Positions 1 to 6,953 of a DNA stretch of 36,201 nucleotides are shown piece by piece (the first letter of the stretch is position 1; each line of letters opens with the position of its first letter). Position numbers and translations under genes: made by a program. The stretch is taken from NCBI GenBank assembly GCA_937916565.1, contig CALFSR010000012.1:1-36201 (forward strand). The letters run 5' to 3'. The notes under the pieces are model-generated. The model saw only the letters and a program-made list of their open reading frames with translations, ran no database searches and had not been told where the DNA came from. The stretch comes from an uncultured Bacillota bacterium. GTDB lineage: Bacteria > Bacillota > Limnochordia > Limnochordales > ZCTH02-B6.

Positions 1-168
1 CAGTGCAAAGGTCAAGTTGGCGAAACCGCGCAGGCGTGCGGGAATTTCAAACGGCGGCAACCGGCGCCCGCCCAGGAGTAGACCGACGAGACCGGTCGTA
101 AACGCGCCTCCGCCGATCAGGACTAGGACCAGCTCCCCCCAGATCCCGGGGAACAAGTTCTCGAACAC
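1..168 (-). CDS. Partial membrane protein, 3' end outside window
   Basis: An open minus-strand frame runs off the left edge of the window: 56 codons without a stop from a GTG at 168. The GTG lies 12 bases after a GAGGAG-type ribosome site. Residues about 11-34 (GELVLVLIGGGAFTTGLVGL and following) form one convincing membrane segment, followed by the basic loop GGRRLPPFEIPARLR. A TTG at 180 is an alternative start but touches the ribosome site. A good promoter precedes it (276-304). The family is not recognised. It is divergent from the TSUP permease gene. The plus-strand frame over the same bases reads as low-complexity Arg/Pro and is judged a shadow. Confidence 0.5.
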   Translation of the reverse strand, partial: MFENLFPGIWGELVLVLIGGGAFTTGLVGLLLGGRRLPPFEIPARLRGFANLTFAL

Positions 169-261
169 GACGGCGATCAACTCCTCACACTTCGTTGAGA
201 CCCGTGATGTGGCGGTGAGCGGCCCGGCGGGTCCGCCGGTCGCGGCGGTGCCCGGCCTGCG

Positions 262-290
262 TTACCTCATTCTCTATTTTATGGTAGGAT
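262..290 (+). promoter_or_regulatory. Probable promoter for the TSUP permease gene
   Basis: TTACCT (262-267) and TAGGAT (285-290) are 17 bases apart on the plus strand. The site overlaps the divergent minus-strand promoter, so the two transcripts may compete for polymerase. It is weaker than the minus-strand match. Confidence 0.4.
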
Positions 291-304
291 AGCGTGTGGG
301 ACAA
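276..304 (-). promoter_or_regulatory. Sigma-A type promoter for the minus-strand membrane protein
   Basis: On the minus strand TTGTCC (304-299) and TAAAAT (281-276) are separated by exactly 17 bases, inside an AT-rich island that stands out from the GC-rich surroundings. It would give a leader of about 100 bases before the GTG at 168. Confidence 0.55.
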
Positions 305-345
305 GCCTACACTTGCCCAAAGACTGCCAGGAAGGACGGCGCGCG

Positions 346-702
346 ATGAACGCAGCAGCCTTGATCTTGCTCGGGTTGATCGCCGGCGCATTGAGCGGCA
401 TGCTGGGCGTCGGCGGGGGGATCATCATCGTTCCCGTGCTCAACCAGCTCTTCCACGTGCCTATGAACCAGGCCGTGGGCACGTCGCTCCTGATAATCAT
501 CCCCACGGCGCTGGTAGGTACGCTCACCCACTACAGCCGGGGCAACCTGCAGCTCCCCGTGGCCCTTCTGGTGATGGTCGGCGCGGTAGCCGGAGGCTAC
601 ATTGGCGCCCGGATCGTCGGCTACGTGCCTGAGCTGTTCATCAAGCGCCTCTTCGCCTTGCTGGCCCTGTATACGGCATTCCGCCTGTGGTTCAACCGCT
701 GA
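346..702 (+). CDS. Half-length TSUP (TauE/SafE-like) permease
   Basis: The 118-residue product begins MNAAALILLGLIAGALSGML and continues with VGGGIIIVPVL, the glycine-rich first-helix signature of the TauE/SafE (TSUP) family of anion and sulfonate exporters. Four hydrophobic segments are visible (about 4-26, 42-62, 68-86, 96-113). Full-length members are usually about 250 residues with two copies of this unit, so this is a single-repeat protein that would have to dimerise or pair with another half. ATG 346 is chosen because GGAAGGA lies 9 bases upstream; a TTG at 313 is in frame but lacks a site. The substrate cannot be told from sequence. Confidence 0.8.
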   Translation: MNAAALILLGLIAGALSGMLGVGGGIIIVPVLNQLFHVPMNQAVGTSLLIIIPTALVGTLTHYSRGNLQLPVALLVMVGAVAGGYIGARIVGYVPELFIKRLFALLALYTAFRLWFNR

Positions 703-754
703 GGAACCAAGGCAGGCCAGGAACTCGAACCGGCGGCCCTGCCCGCGAGAAGTC

Positions 755-1780
755 CTAGCGCCGGGAACCGCCGGCAAGCCGGGCCTCCCAGCGGCTCCGC
801 CAGCCTTCCGGCAAGCCTGCCTGGCTGATGACCGCCCTGGCCTGGGCCTCCTGCCCTGTACGCAGGCACGCCTCGAGGGCAACCTCCACCGCGCCCAGGT
901 GGTCCTCCCGTTGCCATGGGTTCAGGCGCCCTACCGCGACGGCGATGGCCGGCGCGAGCGCCGCCACGGCGCCCCACTCGCCCGTCTCGGCCTGCAGCGT
1001 GGCAAGGCGCGTCAGATTGTCAAGATCGTCGGGCAGCCGCCGGGCCACTTGCCGGCTTAGCCGCAGCGCTTGGTCCTTGTCGCCCGCGCGCAGGGCAAGC
1101 GCGGCCGCCTGGGCGACGAGCCTCGGTTCGTCGACGCGTTCGGCCGCCCACAGCAGCGCGTCGATGGCCCGAGCCGGCTCTGCGGCGCCGACGCGGCGGG
1201 CGTAGGCCACGGCTACCTGAACGAGCGCCTCGCCCGGCCAGGCGTCCGGGTTTTGCCGCAGGGCCCGCCGGTAAGCCCGCCACGCCTTCTCGGGCTCCTC
1301 CGTACCCCACAGCGCGGCGAGATCCAGGTACAAGTCACCCCGCGCCTCGGGCGGGAACTCTTCCACCGCGGCCTCCCAATCGTCCCGGTCCTTGAGTTGC
1401 CGGGCCGCGGCCCGCAACGCCCGCTGAAGCACGGCGTCCGCGTCGGGCTGGCCCCTGGCCGCGGCGACCGCCTGCCGCACGTAGTCGAGTCCCCGCTGGC
1501 GGCCGGAACGCAACAAGTGCTCTCCGAGGGTAAGCAGAATGCCGGCGCGGCTTTCCGGCAGGCGCTCGCTCAGCCGGATCATGAAGAGCTCAAAGCCCCC
1601 ATGCCAGCCCTGCTTTTGACAGAAGCGGGCAAGCCGCATCAGGGCTTCGTCATCCTTGCCGTAGCGGCGCAGCACCTCCCGGCAGTAGCCGGCGAACTCC
1701 TCCTTTTGCCCCGCCGCCGCCAGTTGCTTTAGGCGGAGCATAACGGCCTGGAGCGGCTCAGGCATCGCCTTTTGGGTCAC
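755..1780 (-). CDS. Helical repeat (TPR-like) protein of unknown function
   Basis: The 341-residue product is soluble, almost entirely alpha-helical and rich in Ala, Arg, Leu and Glu. Repeated helix pairs such as KAWRAYRRALRQNPDAWPGE resemble tetratricopeptide or related solenoid repeats, suggesting a scaffold or protein-protein interaction role. No catalytic motif, signal peptide or membrane segment is seen. GTG 1780 is the start because GAGGAGGG lies 6 bases upstream. It has its own promoter (1847-1876) and is divergent from the dehydrogenase gene. No partner gene adjoins it on the same strand, so the function stays open. Confidence 0.65.
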   Translation of the reverse strand: MTQKAMPEPLQAVMLRLKQLAAAGQKEEFAGYCREVLRRYGKDDEALMRLARFCQKQGWHGGFELFMIRLSERLPESRAGILLTLGEHLLRSGRQRGLDYVRQAVAAARGQPDADAVLQRALRAAARQLKDRDDWEAAVEEFPPEARGDLYLDLAALWGTEEPEKAWRAYRRALRQNPDAWPGEALVQVAVAYARRVGAAEPARAIDALLWAAERVDEPRLVAQAAALALRAGDKDQALRLSRQVARRLPDDLDNLTRLATLQAETGEWGAVAALAPAIAVAVGRLNPWQREDHLGAVEVALEACLRTGQEAQARAVISQAGLPEGWRSRWEARLAGGSRR

Positions 1781-1846
1781 GGGTTTCCCTCCTCGTTGCG
1801 GCCGCCGGCGCCCGGCTTCGGCCCCGCCCGCGCCTCGACCTGACCC

Positions 1847-1876
1847 ATTCTACCGCCTGCGGCCGATGCGTGTAAA
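1847..1876 (-). promoter_or_regulatory. Sigma-A type promoter for the TPR-like gene
   Basis: On the minus strand TTTACA (1876-1871) and TAGAAT (1852-1847) each match the consensus at five of six positions, with 18-base spacing. It lies about 65 bases upstream of GTG 1780. Confidence 0.55.
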
Positions 1877-1905
1877 TACGACCGCGGCCGCTCTGCAAAG
1901 GAGTG

Positions 1906-1956
1906 ATGCACCGTGTCAAGAACCTTTTCCATGGAAGGGAAGGGATAGAAAGATGA
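1906..1956 (+). CDS. Possible 16-codon leader peptide coupled to the dehydrogenase
   Basis: ATG 1906 opens a short frame (MHRVKNLFHGREGIER) whose TGA (1954-1956) overlaps the dehydrogenase ATG (1953-1955) in an ATGA arrangement. AAAGGAG sits at 1897-1903, but only 2 bases from the ATG, which is closer than ideal. It could couple translation of the two frames. The evidence is positional only. Confidence 0.3.
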   Translation: MHRVKNLFHGREGIER

Positions 1957-2987
1957 AAGCCGTGCGGATCCACGAGCATGGCGGGCCGGAGGTGCTGCGG
2001 TACGAGACGGTACCGGATCCGGCTCCACGAGCGGATGAAGTGCTGGTGCGGGTGCGGGCATGCGCCCTCAACCACCTGGATATCTGGAACCGCAAGGGAC
2101 TTCCCCGGCCGATGGTCAGGCTGCCACATATCCTGGGCTCAGACATCGCGGGCGAAGTCGTGGCCGCCGGTGACCTGGTTGACGACTTCGAGCCCGGTCA
2201 GGCCGTCATCGTTAATCCCGGCGTCAGCTGCGGCCGGTGCCGTCATTGCCTGAGCGGCCAGGACAACAAGTGCCCTCGCTACCACCTCTTTGGGGCTGGC
2301 CGGGACGGCGGCTATGCGCAGCTTGTGGCCGTTCCCCGGGCCAACGTGGTGGCCAAACCCGCGAACCTGAGCTTCGCCGAAGCGGCGGCGGTGCCCCTCG
2401 TGTTTCTCACGGCCTGGCACATGCTGGTAACTCGAGCCCAAGTAAAGCCGGGCGAGGATGTCTTCGTCTGGGGGGCCGGCAGCGGCGTCGGCAGCGCGGG
2501 GATCCAGATCGCAAAGCTTCTGGGCGCGCGGGTTATCGCCGCAACCCACGGCGAGGAAAAGGCGGCCAAGGCGCGAGCGCTCGGCGCAGACGCCGTCGTC
2601 GACTATCAAGCGGTCGACGTCCTCAAGGAGGTGCGGGGTCTGACGGCCGGCCGGGGCGTGGACGTCGTGTTTGAGCACGTCGGCCAGGCCACGTGGGCCA
2701 CCAGCATCAGGATGCTCGCCACCGGCGGGCGGCTTGTCACCTGCGGCAACACCTCCGGCTGGGAAGGCCATACCGACCTGCGCTACGTGTTTGCCCGCCA
2801 GCTGTCAATTCTCGGGTCCTACATGGGCAGCAAGGGGGAACTTCTCGACCTGTTGCCGTGGGTGGAGTCGGGACGGCTCAAGCCCGTGGTACACGCGGTC
2901 CTGCCCCTGGCGCAGGCGGCCGACGCCCACCGGATGCTGGAGGCCCAAGCCCAGTTCGGGAAAGTCGTGCTCGAGCCCGAGGCTTGA
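1953..2987 (+). CDS. Zinc-containing MDR-family alcohol dehydrogenase / quinone reductase-like
   Basis: The 344-residue product belongs to the medium-chain dehydrogenase/reductase superfamily and closely resembles the zinc ADH-like subgroup beginning MKAV..HGGPEVL. Residues 1-125 are the GroES-like catalytic domain: Cys37 and His59 fall at usual catalytic-zinc positions, and Cys93, Cys96, Cys99 and Cys107 form the structural zinc loop. The Rossmann fold follows with GAGSGVGSAG near residue 170. The expected reaction is NAD(P)H-dependent oxidation or reduction of an alcohol, aldehyde or quinone; the substrate is unknown. ATG 1953 follows a purine-rich GGAAGGGAAGGG and aligns with the family start; the frame stays open to 1866, but that extension is not homologous. 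Confidence 0.9.
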   Translation: MKAVRIHEHGGPEVLRYETVPDPAPRADEVLVRVRACALNHLDIWNRKGLPRPMVRLPHILGSDIAGEVVAAGDLVDDFEPGQAVIVNPGVSCGRCRHCLSGQDNKCPRYHLFGAGRDGGYAQLVAVPRANVVAKPANLSFAEAAAVPLVFLTAWHMLVTRAQVKPGEDVFVWGAGSGVGSAGIQIAKLLGARVIAATHGEEKAAKARALGADAVVDYQAVDVLKEVRGLTAGRGVDVVFEHVGQATWATSIRMLATGGRLVTCGNTSGWEGHTDLRYVFARQLSILGSYMGSKGELLDLLPWVESGRLKPVVHAVLPLAQAADAHRMLEAQAQFGKVVLEPEA

Positions 2988-3107
2988 ACGCGGTGGGTAC
3001 TCCCCGGATCCTCGGCGACCCGCCTGGCCACATTAACGCTTCGCACATCCGAGTCACGGACATCAAGCACGACCATTAAATTTCTTCATTAACCCCATGA
3101 ACATCCC

Positions 3108-3136
3108 TTGATCCCTCGCGCGTAGACTGCTATAGT
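3108..3136 (+). promoter_or_regulatory. Strong sigma-A promoter for the small orphan gene
   Basis: TTGATC (3108-3113) and TATAGT (3131-3136) are exactly 17 bases apart in an AT-rich patch. The predicted transcript has a leader of about 100 bases before the GTG at 3243. A 10-bp palindrome, GGTGCGCACC (3154-3163), just downstream could be an operator or RNA stem. Confidence 0.65.
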
Positions 3137-3242
3137 GAAAGTGGAAGATGAATGGTGCGCACCGTCAGGCTTCCGGTTTGCAATACCCCTGCTTAATACA
3201 ATGAAACACGGGCCTCACGAGCCCGGCCGGAGGTGACTTGCG

Positions 3243-3443
3243 GTGACCATGAACTTGGTACACACGATGCAGCTGGCTTTCCTGATGCACGAGGAACGGG
3301 CCCGGGAAGCGTTGGGCATGAAGGAATCCCGCCTGGGCGGACCGATCGACATCTACGCGGGTTCCAGGGAGCGTAAGGCAAAATCCGATTCGCGCCCGGC
3401 GGCACGGCTCCGGGTGCTGCGGCCCCGCCGCAGCGAAGGTTGA
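3243..3443 (+). CDS. Small orphan protein, 66 residues
   Basis: This short gene has a complete expression unit: promoter, leader, GGAGGTGA (3229-3236) 8 bases before GTG 3243, and a terminator 30 bases after its stop. An ATG at 3249 is an alternative start. The N-terminal half is helical and amphipathic (MNLVHTMQLAFLMHEERARE), and the C-terminal half is strongly basic (SRERKAKSDSRPAARLRVLR), which suggests nucleic-acid or membrane-surface binding. There is no cysteine motif or signal peptide. I do not recognise a family. The strong promoter and terminator are the best argument that it is a real, expressed monocistronic gene. Confidence 0.6.
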   Translation: MTMNLVHTMQLAFLMHEERAREALGMKESRLGGPIDIYAGSRERKAKSDSRPAARLRVLRPRRSEG

Positions 3444-3474
3444 CCGCCCCGGCAAGCGCCACCGGCCGGATGAG

Positions 3475-3499
3475 AAAGGGCGGGCCAAGCCCGCCCTTT
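3475..3499. terminator. Bidirectional intrinsic terminator
   Basis: AAAGGGCGGGC (3475-3485) and GCCCGCCCTTT (3489-3499) form a perfect 11-bp stem with a 3-base loop; the A/T ends supply a T-run on either strand. It lies between the small orphan gene (plus) and the end of the FBP aldolase/phosphatase gene (minus), so it can serve both convergent units. Confidence 0.8.
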
Positions 3500-3559
3500 C
3501 CTCTTGCCGGGATTCAACGGCTGAGGATCGGCCTTGCCGGCCGTCTCCTCTCCTGTACC

Positions 3560-4681
3560 TTAGCGCGGGGTCGCCGCCTGCCGGGCAGGCTCGAGGCTCT
3601 TGAACCGGTCGGCCACCTTGCGCATGACGTCAGGCATCGCCGTATACTCCATCTCGTCCAGGGGTAGCCGGTGCGGTTCAAAGGGCCCCATGCGGCGCAT
3701 CATGTCGGCCATCTCCAGGGCCGTCTGCCGCGCCTTGTCGAAGCCCGGATCCCCGAACATATCGCGCGGGCCGACCAGATGACCATCGCTGAGCTGGAAA
3801 CCGTAGGCGACCACCCGCGGCGGCCCGTCGAACCGGCTGGTATCCGCCTGATCAAAACCGACGGGCATGATGGGCCCACAGTGCGAACCCCGCATCCAGC
3901 CTTCCACGAAGTGCGGCTGGGCAAAGGCCTCGAGCGCCTCCCCGACCGCCGGCAGACCGCTCTGGCAGCGAACGATGAGCACGGGGTCGTCCTTGCCCAC
4001 GTATTTGCCCGCGATCAGGCTGAGCCGCTGCGTGGATGTGGTTGCCACCGCCTCCGTCCCGCCTGCCTGGTAGACGTTGCGGATGACAAAGCGGCTGGGG
4101 GAGCCGATGAACGTCAACAAGTCGTAGCTTTCGCTCGGCGTGTGGAAGCGGGCGGACTTGTTTTCCCTCAGGTCGAGGATCTCAAAGTCAAAACCCCCGT
4201 GCATCTTTGGGTCGATGACCAAGCCGGGGGTTGTGAACGGGTCGGCGAACATGCGGTACACCGGAAGGTTCCAGGCGCCGGGACTTGTCTTGTCGCCGAG
4301 GAACACGATGACAGGCTCGCTGGGCCGCTCCTCGAACTCCATCTCCGCCACGCCGGGGCCCAGGCCCTTTACGGTGCCGGCAAAGGCGTCCTTGAGCAGG
4401 TCTTGCCCGGCGCCGTACAGCTTCAGCTGCTTGGCCAGCTCCGTCGTCTGTTGAAACACGTCCCAGGCGATGCGGTGCACGAGCTCGCTGTCGACGCCGT
4501 GGCGGTGGGTCATAATCAGGGCGATGTCATCGCCGACGCGCCCGACGCGAAAGTCGACAATTAAGCCCTTGTCCTTGCTTTTCTGCAGTTCGGCTTCGGC
4601 GGTCCGCATCATGTCCGGATGAACCGCCGAGTGCCCGACAAAACCTCCGGTGTCCGCCTTAATCACCGATAAGGTGATCAT
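3560..4681 (-). CDS. fbp: Bifunctional fructose-1,6-bisphosphate aldolase/phosphatase
   Basis: The 373-residue product matches the archaeal-type class V FBPase (FBP aldolase/phosphatase), which condenses triose phosphates to FBP and then hydrolyses it to fructose 6-phosphate, making gluconeogenesis one-way. Signature segments include the N-terminal IKADTGGFVGHS, GDDIALIMTHRHGVD (50-64), FLGDKTSPGAWNLP, DPKMHGGFDFE and YVGKDDPVLIVRC. Tyr227 and Lys230 correspond in spacing to the tyrosine and Schiff-base lysine of the characterised archaeal enzyme. Many acidic residues fit the Mg2+ sites. Length is normal. ATG 4681 follows AAGGAGG at 12 bases. The enzyme is common in archaea and thermophilic, deep-branching bacteria. 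It is transcribed alone. Confidence 0.92.
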   Translation of the reverse strand: MITLSVIKADTGGFVGHSAVHPDMMRTAEAELQKSKDKGLIVDFRVGRVGDDIALIMTHRHGVDSELVHRIAWDVFQQTTELAKQLKLYGAGQDLLKDAFAGTVKGLGPGVAEMEFEERPSEPVIVFLGDKTSPGAWNLPVYRMFADPFTTPGLVIDPKMHGGFDFEILDLRENKSARFHTPSESYDLLTFIGSPSRFVIRNVYQAGGTEAVATTSTQRLSLIAGKYVGKDDPVLIVRCQSGLPAVGEALEAFAQPHFVEGWMRGSHCGPIMPVGFDQADTSRFDGPPRVVAYGFQLSDGHLVGPRDMFGDPGFDKARQTALEMADMMRRMGPFEPHRLPLDEMEYTAMPDVMRKVADRFKSLEPARQAATPR

Positions 4682-4842
4682 GCTGAGGCCAAACCTCCTT
4701 CAGTCGTTGCCTGCGGCCGACGGGCGTCCGCCGCAGGTGCGAAACGAACGCGCGCGAACAAAGCCGCCCGCGCCGGTGAAACCCGCGCGGGTGACCTCTG
4801 GAACCACTAGCGCCCCCTCTGTCCCCGCGATCGCTCGCAGGA

Positions 4843-4872
4843 TTTAAGGAACGCCTTACGACCGTGGCCAAG
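4843..4872 (-). promoter_or_regulatory. Weak candidate promoter for fbp
   Basis: On the minus strand TTGGCC is followed after 18 bases by TTAAAT (4848-4843), about 160 bases before the fbp start. It is the only reasonable match in the fbp upstream region but is weak at the -35 box. Confidence 0.3.
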
Positions 4873-4879
4873 CCGAGTG

Positions 4880-5171
4880 GCATCCGCCGATGGTTCGATG
4901 AACCACTTCCTCGTCAACTTGCCCCGCCTAGGGCTTGAGGCAAGTCCAGGCGCTTTCAGCTATGCGGTTGTCGGTATGCCGTGGGAACGGCGCAAGGTCC
5001 CTCTAGGGAGTCGCCCCCTTTCTTGCCTGGTCGTGCTCGCCCACCGGGCCAAAACGCACCGGTGGTCCGGCAGGGACCACCGGCGGGTCCGGCCACGCCG
5101 CTAGCCGGCAGCGCTTCCTGCAGGCATTGGCACATTATGCCGCGACCTGATCCCGTTGACCCTGAATTGGC
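4880..5171. other. Hairpin-rich intergenic region without a recognised gene
   Basis: The stretch between fbp (start 4681) and the small frame at 5282 has no credible protein frame. It contains several perfect stems in series: TGGTTC/GAACCA near 4890; ACTTGCC (4917-4923) with GGCAAGT (4939-4945); GCCGT-GGGA-ACGGC near 4978 with a GNRA-type loop; GCCC/GGGC near 5040; and CCGGTGGTCC (5059-5068) with GGACCACCGG (5074-5083). I tested it by eye against tmRNA, RNase P RNA, SRP RNA, T-box and common riboswitch motifs and found none. It may encode an unidentified structured RNA or be plain spacer. Confidence 0.25.
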
Positions 5172-5191
5172 GAGGAACCGGCAATATAGGC

Positions 5192-5200
5192 TGATTATAC
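5192..5200 (+). promoter_or_regulatory. Extended -10 promoter candidate
   Basis: TGATTATAC gives a TGn plus TTATAC extended -10 element in an AT-rich patch, without a good -35 box. It would drive the 30-residue frame at 5282 and possibly nth. Confidence 0.35.
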
Positions 5201-5281
5201 CATTCACGCCGAGACAAGTCCAGGACAACCTACAACCAGTCTGGGAACAGCGACACCAAACCAGAAAGGCAGGCGACGCCT

Positions 5282-5374
5282 ATGGGCCGCTGGCTCTTGC
5301 GGGTTCTGGCTCTGGTCGGTCTCAACTGGCTCTTCCGGGCCGGCCAGCGCTTTGTGCTGCGCCGCTTGCGCTGA
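5282..5374 (+). CDS. Possible 30-residue membrane miniprotein
   Basis: The frame from ATG 5282 encodes MGRWLLRVLALVGLNWLFRA and ten more residues ending in FVLRRLR. It has one hydrophobic helix flanked by arginines, the layout of small bacterial membrane proteins. The ribosome site is weak (AAAGGCAGG, about 9 bases upstream). It sits between an extended -10 element and nth. At this length a chance frame is possible. Confidence 0.3.
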   Translation: MGRWLLRVLALVGLNWLFRAGQRFVLRRLR

Positions 5375-5407
5375 CCGGCGCAAGAGGGCCCCGGTGTCCC
5401 CTCATTC

Positions 5408-5416
5408 TGGTATACT
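5408..5416 (+). promoter_or_regulatory. Extended -10 promoter candidate before nth
   Basis: TGGTATACT is a TGn plus TATACT extended -10 element. No -35 box is seen at 17 bases. The start point would fall near 5423, giving a very short leader that begins about at the GGGAGG ribosome site. Confidence 0.4.
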
Positions 5417-5436
5417 GGTGCGGGAGGCGACGCACC

Positions 5437-6120
5437 ATGGCCAGAGCGGCCGGGAAACCTGAGGCCAACACCGGGCCCGTCAACGTGACGGAGATTCTAG
5501 AGCGGCTCGCGGCCGCGTATCCGGACGCGCGCTGCGCCCTCAACTATACCACTCCGTTTGAACTGCTCGTAGCGTGCATCCTCTCGGCTCAGTGCACCGA
5601 CAAACGGGTCAACATCGTCACCGCGCGGCTGTTTCCTCGCTGTAACCAGCCGGAGCACTTCGCCGCCATGACTCCCGACGAGTTGGCCGAAGAGATCAAG
5701 GACTGCGGCCTGTACCGCAGCAAAGCCCGGCACATCGTCGAGCTGTCCAAGATTCTCCTGGAGCGCTACGACGGCCGAGTGCCCGAAACCCGCGACGAGC
5801 TCATGCAGCTTCCGGGCGTCGGGCGCAAAACCGCCAACGTCGTCATCAGCAATGCCTTTCAGCGGCCAGCCATCGCGGTGGACACCCACGTCTTTCGCGT
5901 GGCAAACCGCATCGGCCTCGCCGACGCTGCCGACCCGCTCAAGACGGAGTTGCAGCTGATGGAGGCAATCCCCGAACGTCTTTGGAGTCAGGCCCACCAC
6001 TGGCTCATCCACCATGGCCGCTCTCTGTGCAGTGCCCGCAGCCCGCGCTGCCACGCTTGCCCCATCGAGCCGTTCTGCCGCTACGCGGCCGAGCGCCGCA
6101 AGGAGGCCGCCTCTTCATGA
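5437..6120 (+). CDS. nth: Endonuclease III (DNA glycosylase/AP lyase)
   Basis: The 227-residue product is a standard endonuclease III, which removes oxidised pyrimidines in base-excision repair. The helix-hairpin-helix LPGVGRKTANVV carries the catalytic Lys131; Asp149 in AVDTHVFR is the second catalytic residue. The C-terminal 4Fe-4S loop is intact with the C-x6-C-x2-C-x5-C spacing (Cys198, 205, 208, 214). ATG 5437 is chosen because GGGAGG lies about 9 bases upstream and it aligns with the family start; the frame remains open back to 4981 but that part is not homologous. The stop overlaps the next start as ATGA, so the SDR gene is translationally coupled. Confidence 0.93.
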   Translation: MARAAGKPEANTGPVNVTEILERLAAAYPDARCALNYTTPFELLVACILSAQCTDKRVNIVTARLFPRCNQPEHFAAMTPDELAEEIKDCGLYRSKARHIVELSKILLERYDGRVPETRDELMQLPGVGRKTANVVISNAFQRPAIAVDTHVFRVANRIGLADAADPLKTELQLMEAIPERLWSQAHHWLIHHGRSLCSARSPRCHACPIEPFCRYAAERRKEAASS

Positions 6121-6905
6121 GTTCACCCAACTTCGCAGGGCTTCTGGCAGGCAAGACCGCCCTCATTACCGGCGGCGCCGGGGGGATCGGCAGTGAAATG
6201 TGCCGTCTGTTTGCCCAGGCCGGTGCCCGGGTCGCCTTCTGCGACATCGATGTCGACCGCGGCGTGCGGCTGGAGGAGGAGCTCATTCAATCCGGGCTTC
6301 CCGTCCGGTTCATCGCCGCCGACGTCACCGCGCCCGAGCAGGTGCGGCAGATGGTAGAGACCATCACGGCGGAGGGACCGTTGCACATCCTTGTCAACAA
6401 CGCCGGCATCAGCGGGCGCCCCATCGGGGACGGTCCCGTCACCGACTGCACCGAAACGGCCTGGGCACGCGTCCTGGCCGTCAACTTGACCGGTCCTTAC
6501 CTGGTGTCGCGCTATGCCTTGCCCGCCATCATCCGCGCAGGCGGCGGCGCGGTCATCCACATCGCCTCCGACGACGCTCTGGTCGGCCCGCTGCCGCCCT
6601 ACGACACGCACGCCTACTGTGCCAGCAAAGGCGGGCTCCTGGCCCTGACCAAAGCGATGGCGGTCAGCTACGCGCCAAACGGCGTGCGAGTCAACGCGAT
6701 CTGTCCCGGTTGGGTCGCTTCGCCCATGACGGCAGACCTGCGCCAAGACCCCGGCGTATACGCGGAGCTCGTCTCCCGCCACCCGCTGGGACGGTTGGCA
6801 ACCCCCTTCGACATCGCCGCCGCCGCCCTGTTTCTCGCCTCGGACGCCGCGTCCTTCATCACGGGCGTCATCCTGCCGGTGGAGGGCGGCGCCACGAGCT
6901 GGTAG
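6117..6905 (+). CDS. Short-chain dehydrogenase/reductase (FabG-like)
   Basis: The 262-residue product is a classical SDR oxidoreductase. The cofactor motif TGGAGGIG (18-25), NNAG (94-97), Asn123, Ser151, and the YxxxK pair Tyr167/Lys171 make a complete catalytic tetrad. Asp after the second strand (CDIDVDR) favours NAD(H) over NADP(H). The Ser-Tyr spacing is 16 residues, three more than usual, from a short insertion (PPYDTH). The ATG overlaps the nth stop (ATGA), an arrangement that implies co-expression rather than shared function. The substrate is unknown; 3-oxoacyl reductase and sugar or polyol dehydrogenase are both possible. Confidence 0.88.
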   Translation: MSSPNFAGLLAGKTALITGGAGGIGSEMCRLFAQAGARVAFCDIDVDRGVRLEEELIQSGLPVRFIAADVTAPEQVRQMVETITAEGPLHILVNNAGISGRPIGDGPVTDCTETAWARVLAVNLTGPYLVSRYALPAIIRAGGGAVIHIASDDALVGPLPPYDTHAYCASKGGLLALTKAMAVSYAPNGVRVNAICPGWVASPMTADLRQDPGVYAELVSRHPLGRLATPFDIAAAALFLASDAASFITGVILPVEGGATSW

Positions 6906-6953
6906 CCGCCCGGCGCCCCACGTTCCTCCCGTCGCTTGCCACTCGTCAACATT

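Noticed and set aside
17..292. Plus-strand 91-codon frame at the left edge
   Set aside because: It is low-complexity Arg/Pro, has no ribosome site, and overlaps a better minus-strand membrane frame and the divergent promoter region.
307..882. Minus-strand 191-codon frame over the TSUP gene
   Set aside because: It is antisense to a recognised family member, with composition typical of a GC-rich shadow frame.
3671..4564. Plus-strand 297-codon frame over fbp
   Set aside because: It is antisense to a full-length, well-matched enzyme gene; the frame is open because of high GC at codon third positions.
4880..5171. tmRNA, RNase P RNA, SRP RNA or T-box
   Set aside because: None of their conserved sequence motifs was found on either strand.
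4981..5436. N-terminal extension of the nth frame
   Set aside because: The homology and ribosome site place the start at ATG 5437; the extension has no family match and contains the promoter candidates.
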